From the IMG/VR virus record IMGVR_UViG_3300017917_000353, positions 1 through 29,732 of that record: a stretch of DNA of 29,732 bases; one strand, given 5' to 3'. Origin of the DNA: a virus. A program made the translations under genes and the position numbers. Below the pieces are notes generated by a model. The model was not told the origin of the DNA, did no database searches, and was given only the letters and a program-made list of their open reading frames with translations. This document shows positions 1 to 8,000 of the stretch, piece after piece (positions within the stretch are counted from its first letter, which is position 1; every line of letters starts with the position of its first letter).

Positions 1-1
1 A

Positions 2-1522
2 GCAAGACATTTAAAAGAGAGAAGGGCAGCAGAGGATATATTTTTTGAACTTTTATGGAAGGGATGGTTAAGTCCTAGTACACCTATTCTAGCCAATATG
101 GGTACAGATAGGGGATTACCTGTTTCTTGTTCTGGTGGTTATATCCATGATAGTATTGATGGATTTTATACATCAAGAAGAGAGACTGCAATACTAACTA
201 AATATGGTTTTGGTACATCTGGATATTTGGGGGATATAAGACCTAGAGGTAGTGATATTAGTATAGGAGGGAAAGCAAGTGGTATCTTACCTGTATTTAA
301 AGGGTTTGTTAGAGATATGCAAGAGGTTTCTCAGGGAGCAACTAGACGTGGTGCTTGGTCTGGATACTTGCCAATCGATCATGGAGATTTTGATGAGATA
401 TGTGATTTTCTACATCATAATCCTGACGACCTCAATATTGGTTGGTGTATCTCTGATAAATTTATTTCTAAATTAGACAAAGGTGATATAGAGTCTATAC
501 GTAGGTATCAAAAAGTATTAAAAACTAAAATGATTACTGGTAAAGGGTATTTCTTCTTTACTGATAAAGCTAATCTATATAGACCGCAATGTTATAGAGA
601 TTTTGGTTTAGATGTAAAAGCTAGTAACCTATGTACAGAGATAATGCTCCATAGCTCTAATGACTATACATTCACTTGTGTACTATCTTCTATGAATCTA
701 GCTAAGTATGATGAGTGGAAAGATACTAAAGCAGTGTTTTGGGCTACTATCTTCCTTGATTGTGTAGCAAAGGAGTTTATAGAAAAAGCAAAAGGAATTT
801 CTGGATTAGAAAAGGCTGTCAAGTTTACAGAGAATGGTAGAGCATTAGGATTAGGTGTTTGTGGGTTTCATACATACTTACAAAGTAAAATGATAGCCTT
901 TGAATCACTAGAAGCTCAGTTCTTAAATACAGAAATATTTAGAAGTATAAGAAATCAAGCCGATGAAGCATCAGAGTATTTAGCTGTCGTTGTAGGTAGA
1001 CCACTTTGGTGTAAAAATACAGATAGAGCTAATACACATTTATTAGCTATTGCTCCGACCAAAAGTACAGCTTTAATAATGGGAGGTATATCAGAAGGTA
1101 TTAATCCTGATCCAGCAATGACTTATACACAAACAACTGCTGCTGGGGAAGTAGAAAGGATCAATCCTATTTTATTAAATTTAATGAAAGAGCGTAACGT
1201 ATATGACGATAAACACATTAATGAGATTGTTCAGAGTTTCGGAAGTGTACAAGGAGTTGATTGGCTCTCAGAACAAGAGAAGTTGGTATTTAGAACAGCT
1301 TTTGAGATCGATCAACGAGTTATCATTCGACTTGCAGCACAACGGCAAAGATTTATTGATCAAGGTCAAAGCATTAATCTCTTCTTTGCTGGAGATGCTA
1401 CGGAAGAATATATCAGTGAAGTTCATAAAGAAGCGTTTAGAGATCGCAACATTTTGTCTTTATATTACTGTCACAGTAAGGCAGGAGTCAAAGCAAGTGA
1501 AGGATGTGTAGCATGTCAATAG
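2..1522 (+). CDS. nrdA: Class I ribonucleotide reductase, alpha (catalytic) subunit, 5'-truncated by window edge
   Basis: Reduces ribonucleotides to deoxyribonucleotides in the cytoplasm, feeding phage DNA synthesis. The frame is open from base 2, so about 506 residues are visible and the N-terminal part lies outside the window; the first internal ATG at 98 is not the true start. Numbering from base 2, Cys43 in LPVSCSGG and the later cysteine in FTCVLSSMNL fit the active-site redox pair. NLCTEI (Asn209, Cys211, Glu213) is the catalytic N-x-C-x-E motif carrying the thiyl-radical cysteine. The LYY tyrosine pair (488-489), which relays the radical from the beta subunit, marks class I rather than class II. 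The tail GCVACQ supplies the C-terminal CxxC that re-reduces the active site. Gene nrdB is not in the window. The next gene overlaps its stop. Confidence 0.95.
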   Translation, partial: ARHLKERRAAEDIFFELLWKGWLSPSTPILANMGTDRGLPVSCSGGYIHDSIDGFYTSRRETAILTKYGFGTSGYLGDIRPRGSDISIGGKASGILPVFKGFVRDMQEVSQGATRRGAWSGYLPIDHGDFDEICDFLHHNPDDLNIGWCISDKFISKLDKGDIESIRRYQKVLKTKMITGKGYFFFTDKANLYRPQCYRDFGLDVKASNLCTEIMLHSSNDYTFTCVLSSMNLAKYDEWKDTKAVFWATIFLDCVAKEFIEKAKGISGLEKAVKFTENGRALGLGVCGFHTYLQSKMIAFESLEAQFLNTEIFRSIRNQADEASEYLAVVVGRPLWCKNTDRANTHLLAIAPTKSTALIMGGISEGINPDPAMTYTQTTAAGEVERINPILLNLMKERNVYDDKHINEIVQSFGSVQGVDWLSEQEKLVFRTAFEIDQRVIIRLAAQRQRFIDQGQSINLFFAGDATEEYISEVHKEAFRDRNILSLYYCHSKAGVKASEGCVACQ

Positions 1523-1755
1523 AGGATGAACGTAACGAATTTAAAGTTATGGATAGCTTAATGGAGATGGAGGAACCTATCTCTTATATGCTAGAGAGTT
1601 TAGCAGGTGATGTAGATGAGAAAGGTTTGAGTTATGATAAACCTATTATATTAACTTGGCAATATGAATCCTTACCAGGTTTAGGATTTACTTTAGTTAT
1701 TAAACCTCTACCACCAAATTTAGTTGATTATTTTACAGGAGATACAGTACATTGA
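1513..1755 (+). CDS. Small acidic protein of unknown function
   Basis: An 80-residue product (MSIEDERNEF...) that I do not recognise. An in-frame ATG at 1504 would add three residues, but the AAGGA at about 1499-1503 sits 9 nt before the ATG at 1513, so 1513 is preferred. The start overlaps the last codons of the reductase gene and the stop overlaps the start of the next gene, so it is translationally coupled within the nucleotide-metabolism operon. The N-terminal half is acidic (EDE, MEMEEP, DVDEK) and the C-terminal half hydrophobic and proline-containing, with no transmembrane segment or cysteine motif. Position suggests a small cytoplasmic accessory protein, but no function can be read from it. 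Confidence 0.75.
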   Translation: MSIEDERNEFKVMDSLMEMEEPISYMLESLAGDVDEKGLSYDKPIILTWQYESLPGLGFTLVIKPLPPNLVDYFTGDTVH

Positions 1756-2015
1756 GCAATGTTAATAATCCAAAACACTACACTCAAGGTAGTATAGAAT
1801 GTATAGACGCATTAGAAGCCGCCACTATTAATAAGAAAGGAATAGAGGCCGTATGTGTAGCAAACATTATTAAATATTTATGGAGGTATGAGAATAAAAA
1901 TGGTATTGAAGATGTTATGAAAGCTGATTGGTATTTACAAAAACTTTTACAGCATCTTGAAGATGAAATAGAAAACAAACCTAGTTATATTTCTTTAAAG
2001 GATGTTATATCATGA
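1752..2015 (+). CDS. DUF3310-type phage protein
   Basis: An 87-residue protein matching the DUF3310 pattern: NPKHYTQGSIECIDALEA near the N terminus, then a central ANIIKYLWRYENKNGIEDVMKA-like stretch (N-x-IKYLWRY) and a KADWYLQKLL helix. The family is common in phages. The T7 member gp1.7 is a nucleotide kinase, so a nucleotide-related role beside ribonucleotide reductase is plausible, but it is inferred. The start codon is TTG at 1752, overlapping the previous TGA. AGGAGA at 1737-1742 is a strong ribosome-binding site about 10 nt upstream. The only nearby ATG (1759) is in another frame, so TTG is well supported. The stop overlaps the next ATG (ATGA). Confidence 0.85.
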   Translation: MSNVNNPKHYTQGSIECIDALEAATINKKGIEAVCVANIIKYLWRYENKNGIEDVMKADWYLQKLLQHLEDEIENKPSYISLKDVIS

Positions 2016-2143
2016 GTTATGAAAAAATTTTATTAGAAAATCTTAAGAAGTTTTTAGAAGAAAATCCACAGAGTGATTTTGAATCTATTTGGTTGGAAGC
2101 AACAAAACAAGCAGATAAGAAATACACTTTACAATTTCAGTAA
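2012..2143 (+). CDS. 43-residue hypothetical protein
   Basis: Short gene starting at ATG 2012, which overlaps the TGA of the DUF3310 gene. AAGGA at 1998-2002 provides a ribosome-binding site. The product begins MSYEKILLENLKKFLEENPQ and is predicted to be mainly helical and charged, with one Trp. No domain recognised. It is coupled to its neighbours on both sides, the next start lying 15 nt after its stop. Coding is supported by start/stop coupling, a good ribosome-binding site and operon position rather than by homology. Confidence 0.65.
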   Translation: MSYEKILLENLKKFLEENPQSDFESIWLEATKQADKKYTLQFQ

Positions 2144-2158
2144 TTGAGGTTTACAATT

Positions 2159-2353
2159 ATGCCTGAATGGAAAAAATTACATGTTAGAAGATGGAAAGAA
2201 ATAGGTATAGAGAAAGTTAATTTTGTTAAACATGAGGATTTTAATTTTTCACCTCTTCATGCTAAACCTATAGATGGTTCAAATTGGTATTGGATTGATC
2301 AAGTACCTTACACTGAGGAAGTTTATGTACCAGATTTAGGTGAAATGCTCTAG
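2159..2353 (+). CDS. Small hypothetical protein, last gene of the plus-strand operon
   Basis: A 64-residue product, MPEWKKLHVRRW..., rich in Trp and Tyr toward its C terminus (SNWYWIDQVPYTEEVYV). A TTG at 2144 could extend it by five residues, but TGAGG at 2145-2149 is correctly spaced as a ribosome-binding site for the ATG at 2159, so the shorter form is chosen. No membrane segment or known motif is visible. It ends just before an inverted repeat that probably terminates this operon at the junction with the opposing late genes. Function unknown. Confidence 0.7.
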   Translation: MPEWKKLHVRRWKEIGIEKVNFVKHEDFNFSPLHAKPIDGSNWYWIDQVPYTEEVYVPDLGEML

Positions 2354-2367
2354 GATTGATTAAAAAG

Positions 2368-2435
2368 AGCTACAATCGATTTTAGGTAGTTTTAATATGA
2401 TTATATCAACCTCTACTTTATAATTGATTGTAGCT
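2368..2435. terminator. Inverted repeat at convergent junction, probable two-way terminator
   Basis: AGCTACAATCGATT (2368-2381) is matched by AATTGATTGTAGCT (2422-2435), 13 of 14 positions complementary (the exception a G-T wobble), with about 40 nt between the arms. It lies between the converging plus operon (ends 2353) and minus block (ends 2444), where a terminator acting on both transcripts is expected. Neither side has a classic T run directly after the stem, so the assignment rests on position and symmetry. Confidence 0.55.
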
Positions 2436-2443
2436 TAAACTGA

Positions 2444-2746
2444 TCAATGTTTTTCTCTGCGTAAATGATCCTCAATTGAAATAAGTTGCCCTCTCATGTT
2501 AGAAAGCATATTTGATATGTCAACTCTTAAAATTGCTATATCATCTTTAGTAACATGATTTTTTGCAATCTCTAATTTGAAATCTGCTAAGTCATCTTCT
2601 AATTTCCTTACATTTTTTTCGTGTTCATCTAATGTGGTATATAATCTTTTAATATAAAAAGCTAAAATACCACATGCACCAGATACGACAGTTATAATCA
2701 CATTTGCTATAACTGCAAAATCCACTTGTTGTAAAAGTTCTTGCAT
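2444..2746 (-). CDS. Membrane-anchored coiled-coil protein, holin candidate
   Basis: A 100-residue protein with one N-terminal transmembrane segment (about residues 10-32, with VIANVIITVVSGACGILAF) followed by a long charged coiled-coil (about 35-100, with LDEHEKNVRKLEDDLADFK). This single-span plus coiled-coil layout is seen in phage holin-like and virion-associated membrane proteins. It is not Rz-like, since a complete Rz/Rz1 pair exists elsewhere. It is the last gene of the late block, 8 nt after the lytic-transglycosylase ejection protein, which would suit either a holin or an accessory to genome ejection. No family assigned with confidence. Confidence 0.7.
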   Translation of the reverse strand: MQELLQQVDFAVIANVIITVVSGACGILAFYIKRLYTTLDEHEKNVRKLEDDLADFKLEIAKNHVTKDDIAILRVDISNMLSNMRGQLISIEDHLRREKH

Positions 2747-2754
2747 GTCTCACC

Positions 2755-5085
2755 TTAGCTCATTTTCCTTTCTGCAAATTTAATTACATCTCCTACTGTT
2801 TTACCTGCTAGTATAGATTTATTAGCTGTTATAGCATCCTGTCTAATTATTTTCTCAGTTGGTAGACTTGGATCAGCATTTAATACTCTAACTGCTGTTT
2901 GTGCACCTAAAAAATGAGCTAGATACAAATTAGTATCTGTAGTGGGTATATTGCTATTGCTTAATACCTTCTTATTATCTTCTATATGTTTATCTAAAAC
3001 CTTTTTACTCCATTCAGGATTAGTGCGAAGTTTTAATAATGCTTCATCTGATTTCCCTTCAGCTAAATCAGGGAAATGACTTTTAATAGTGGACAACCAT
3101 GTACTATTTGTAAATTGCCCTAATCCTGTGGCAGTGCTATTTGGATTCTTAGCATTTGGATTACCACTAGATTCCACTCCTATTATCTTTTTTGCTAAGG
3201 TTGACTCTCCGGCACCTGACTTACTAAAACTACTACTATCTAATTTCAAAACATCAACATAAGCATCTTTGATTTGATTCCATGCTTGATCAATACTCCA
3301 TCCACCAATGTTAGCAAATGTCTTAATCATACGATTAACACGTCTAGCGTATTTATCATTTAATTCAGATTCCAGTTGTGCATCACCTTTAACGACATAA
3401 CGTATACCTACACCAGGAACTTCAACTGCTTTAACATCTTTCCCTTGAGTTTTACTCTCTAAAGCTCTACCAATATATCCTATATATTGTCCACCCATAG
3501 AAAATAAATCAGTGATGGCTTCATTACTTCCAGTTTGTCTAGCTTGTTGTCCAACATTAGGTTGACTAAAAGAATCTGTAAAACTATCCATGAAATTAAA
3601 TACATCGTCTTGAGTCATTTGACCTGACTTAGAAATGTCTTTATACATCTTGACAGATTTCATGAACAAATCACCATTACCAGAATCTAGTGCAGCTTTA
3701 GAAAAACCAACTGCATCAATAACACCTGGAGTATTGCCACGTGATTTCATCATTTCTGCTACACGCCCACCTGTAACATTTCCATGAAATATATCTGCAC
3801 CAGCTTTTATTAAGGCATCTTGTATTTCTGGATTTCTAAATACCCATGTACTCAATACATCACTTGACCCTACTAAGCGAAGCCAAGGGACATTAACTTT
3901 ATCTTGTACAGACATCTCTTGAAGTTTTTCAGTGATGTTATGTTGAGTGTTTAATATTTCTAATTTATCTTTTCCTGATACATCTCCTTCTAGTCTTTTA
4001 ATGGTATTATCCATACCATCCATTAATGTATCAAAATAAAACTTACCTTCTCCAGAAGATAGAGATATTTTACCACCAACACTTTCTATGATAGAAGTTC
4101 TATGTTGATCACGTAAATCTTTTATTTGTCTAATAGCCTCTTCTGGATTATCTTTATTACTTTGAACTATTGCTGAAGCATCCATATGAAAAGCAGCTAG
4201 TCCCCCTTTGAGTAGCTTAGCTCCATTTTGATTTAAGAATTGTTGCCCTTCTTGGGCATTTTGTATATTATTTAATTTATCACTTTCAGTGATGTTAGTG
4301 TATAATGAAATATTACGTTTACGTGCATTTGTTGCATCCTGTACTTCCATCAAATAATCTGGATCATCTAACCTAAAAGCATCTATTTCTACATTATGTT
4401 TAGATGCTTCTTTTAGAACAAAAGATTTTTGTTGCTGAAAAGCCTTTTGAGCAGCATTATCTAACTTCATCTGAGTGTCACGAAGTGATCCTACACCAGA
4501 CAGAGACAAGATTTTTTCTGCATGATTTAGAAGTTCAGCAGAAAGACCAGGATTGTTATTAATATGTTTACGAGTAATAGCAAGTAGTCTAGTTTGTAAT
4601 TCTGAAGGTTGTATAACACCTTGTTGATTTGCAAATCTAAGAGCTTGTGTCTCTTTGTCAAAAGCCTCAAGATTGGCATCTAAATCTCCTATAGTTGCTT
4701 GACCTTTACCTAATTTATCCCATAGAGAGTGAGAAGCTAAATCTAAACTAGCTGCATTTTCAGCAGCAGATTTTGCTAATTCAGGATTTTGTCTCATAGC
4801 AAGGAAATCATCTATCTCCTTGTTCTGTTCTTGTTGTAGTTGAGCTAAGGCATGCCCTTTATAAATCTCTAATCCTGTATCAACTATAGAAGGAATAACC
4901 TTACTAAGATTTTCAATAGCAACAGCCTCAGTTCTTTTTGCTGTAGCAGTTACACCTAATGCAGCAGCTTCCCCTTGACCTGCAAGTAATCCACTTTTAT
5001 CAACCACACCTTGTCTAACAAAGCTAGAAGCAGCTAGATTAGGAGCTGATAAACCTGTTTTAACATCTACATCTCTTTGTGCCAT
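2755..5085 (-). CDS. Ejection (internal virion) protein with C-terminal lytic transglycosylase domain
   Basis: A 776-residue protein. Residues about 1-620 are mostly helical and Ala/Gln/Lys-rich without a recognised catalytic motif. Residues about 628-776 form an SLT-type lytic transglycosylase domain: AKKIIGVESSGN carries the likely catalytic Glu638, followed by the GLGQFTNSTW motif and an AHFLGAQTAV helix. Such virion enzymes cleave glycan strands in peptidoglycan to open a path for DNA entry. In T7 the equivalent domain is at the N terminus of gp16; here it closes a shorter protein. It follows the 1601-residue protein by 12 nt with an AAGGA ribosome-binding site, so the two are co-expressed and probably share the ejection apparatus. 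Confidence 0.88.
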   Translation of the reverse strand: MAQRDVDVKTGLSAPNLAASSFVRQGVVDKSGLLAGQGEAAALGVTATAKRTEAVAIENLSKVIPSIVDTGLEIYKGHALAQLQQEQNKEIDDFLAMRQNPELAKSAAENAASLDLASHSLWDKLGKGQATIGDLDANLEAFDKETQALRFANQQGVIQPSELQTRLLAITRKHINNNPGLSAELLNHAEKILSLSGVGSLRDTQMKLDNAAQKAFQQQKSFVLKEASKHNVEIDAFRLDDPDYLMEVQDATNARKRNISLYTNITESDKLNNIQNAQEGQQFLNQNGAKLLKGGLAAFHMDASAIVQSNKDNPEEAIRQIKDLRDQHRTSIIESVGGKISLSSGEGKFYFDTLMDGMDNTIKRLEGDVSGKDKLEILNTQHNITEKLQEMSVQDKVNVPWLRLVGSSDVLSTWVFRNPEIQDALIKAGADIFHGNVTGGRVAEMMKSRGNTPGVIDAVGFSKAALDSGNGDLFMKSVKMYKDISKSGQMTQDDVFNFMDSFTDSFSQPNVGQQARQTGSNEAITDLFSMGGQYIGYIGRALESKTQGKDVKAVEVPGVGIRYVVKGDAQLESELNDKYARRVNRMIKTFANIGGWSIDQAWNQIKDAYVDVLKLDSSSFSKSGAGESTLAKKIIGVESSGNPNAKNPNSTATGLGQFTNSTWLSTIKSHFPDLAEGKSDEALLKLRTNPEWSKKVLDKHIEDNKKVLSNSNIPTTDTNLYLAHFLGAQTAVRVLNADPSLPTEKIIRQDAITANKSILAGKTVGDVIKFAERKMS

Positions 5086-5097
5086 ATTTGTATTTCC

Positions 5098-8000
5098 TTA
5101 TGGTTTTATAATATTATTATCAATGAGTCGTTTTAAGTGAACTTTACTTACTGGATCATCAGATGATCTTAAATATGCTTTCATATCTTCAATATGTTTA
5201 TCATTCTTCTGTTTAGCATTTTGTGCTAGATACATTAATAAACTTTCTTTTTTACTCATGAAAGAGTCTCTATCCATTTTGACAACTCTATCATAGATTT
5301 CATCTTGTAATTCTTGAGGTGTAAAACTATTTAATACTTTCAATCTCCTTACAAATTCCATATAGTCAGGAGAACCTAAATTACCTTTTAGTTTTAACAT
5401 CCCTTGATGAATTTCTGTAGCACGTTGTTGTATAAAATCTTCACGTTCTTTTTTAGATTCTTGCATCTTATATAAAGAAAGCTCTTCTCTAGTGACTACA
5501 CCAAACATCTGACCAATAGCTTCAGCATAAGTAACATGTAGTCCTAGTTTATTACCCATTTTATCTATCTTATCACTCATCTCCATAGCCATTCTAGCTT
5601 TGGCATAATTCTTATAGCCAGAAGTAAGTTCAGCAGATTCTTGTATAGCAAACTTCAAAGCATCTTCAGTGTCTAAATTACCTGCTCTGAATAAATTAAC
5701 AAAGTCATTTACTGATTCATATACACTTCCAACTGCATTCATGAAAGGTAGTCTAGCATTAGACTTATCACCAGAAGCAAATTTAGCTAATTGATGTAAC
5801 ATATCATAATATGGCACTGTTTCTGGTATTGGGCCAATTCTAGCAGATAATGCTAAATCTGCTGGTGGATCATTTGGATCAGAGAAAAAAGTATCTATGG
5901 TGGTATTCAATGCTGCATCTAATACACCACCTTTCCATCTTTCCCAATCTGCTTGTTGATCTGCTTCAGCAAATTCTTTAAACATATTATCTACTACAGC
6001 ATATGCAGGTACACCATAAACACCATAAATAGCCATCCTAGCAGCAGCCAATTTAACTTTAGGATCAACCAATTCACCTGGAGCTTTCTTCAATGTTTTT
6101 GAAGAAAAAACTTGGAAAAATTGTTTATGCAAGATAGCTTGGAATTGGAAGAATAAACTCAAGAATCCATCTTGATAAGGCATAGCACCAGCTCTAGTGT
6201 GCATACTACCCATTATATCCCATCCATCAGCAGTGATTTGTGCAATGTTTTCTGGTGTATTCCAATTCTTACCAGGATTTAATTTCTGCCATCTGGCTTT
6301 AGCATATAACCATCCACCAATATCTGCCATCATCTGAGCTGGAGTATACCCTACAGCTTTACCTAATTTATTTACTTTATCTGGTATAAAGGCAGCAGTT
6401 TTTCCTATACTATCCATTACAGCTTTACCATCTCTCAACTGTAAAGCCTTGTGCATATCATCCAATCCGCCATGAATCATCATGTTCATATCAACAGACT
6501 GAGGTAGACCAGATTTATATATAGCATTAGCAATAGCATCAAATTCAGGATCATTAGTGAGTTTCTTTCCTAGCTTACCTAATATTCCAGAATAAGGTTT
6601 AATTTCTGATCCCTTACTAAGCATATGAATCATCAAACCAGGAAGCATGTGCATAGTTCTTCTAAATTCAGAAGATGTAGCTGCAAACTCTAATATCATT
6701 TGAGGCTGAACAATCCATTGTGCCATACTATTCAAATTTATAAAAAGAGTATTAGCCAAAGATTTAACAAATTTTAGTGGTAGATTTCCTTTATTAGCAA
6801 TCTCTCTTATTTGCTCAGAAAGTCCTAATAAATTTGCATCTTCTACCACATCACCTATCTTATGTAGAGTAGACTTCCATACCTCATCACCCATATTAAT
6901 TTTATATGATTGATTAGCATACTGTTCAAATAATCTTTGAGCTACTTGAAATCTTTTTAAATCTGTGGTAGTAGGATGTTCTTTAATTTTTAAATCTGTC
7001 AACACATTAGGGAATTCCCCTCTTGGTAGGAAGTCTCCAAAGGAAGCTATAAAATTCTTTTGGAAAATTTCTTGATAGTTTCCCCAAGCATTTAACCTAA
7101 CAGCAGATTGTATAGCTTTAGTTTGTGCTACTAAGGGATCTTCAAGTCTAGCAAATCCATCTAATGTTGGTAGTCTTTCTCCACGTTTACGACCATAATC
7201 AGTCATCTCTTTATAAACTTTATAATCTGTGAGAATAGAATCTCCAATATCTCCCCTTTCTGGTTTAACTTCAATAATAGAATCCGCATGTTCATCTTGA
7301 AGTCTACGAGCAAACTCAATGGCTTCTTTCTCAGATTTAGCAGCTCCAATTATTTTGGTATACTTACCTAATTCTGCCTGATTAGAAATTGCAGTTCCAT
7401 TAACTTTTAGCGATTTTGGTGTAGATTTAATATACCAAGGTTCAATATTTTTCCTTGAGATATATCCTTCTATTCTTGTTAATGTATGTTGTGGAAGTAA
7501 ATCCAACTTATGTCCACCACCTATAGAAGCATATTCGTATATAGAATCTCCCTTTCTAATAGGTTCATTTAATTTAACAAATTTAGCACCCTCACCTACA
7601 TCATCTAAACTCTTATAAGTATTAGAATCAAAATCCCATACATGTTTCAAAGAGGAAGGTAAGCTACTTGTTTCATGAGCATATCCTAAAAGTTCCCCTG
7701 TATTATTATAAATACCTCTATCAAATCCTTGAGCTAATAAATCATTTGTATGTTTTCTATCTGCCCATAAATAATGATAGTCTGTTAAACGTTTATAAAA
7801 GGCATAGCTACGTTCTAGTTGTTTTATTTCTTTACTAGACATATTAGGAAACATAGCAGATAGTTCCCCTCTATCCATCCATTTTTGGTTCTCTAAAGTC
7901 CATTCTGTAGCTTTCTGTAATTCATCTTTATGGGGTGTACTTCTTATTTCATTCTTAATAATTGATAAGAATTCTTGACCGACCCTTTCTGCACGTACAG

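Noticed and set aside
279-476. 65-residue frame within the reductase gene
   Set aside because: Overlaps an obvious conserved enzyme in another frame and has no supporting features.
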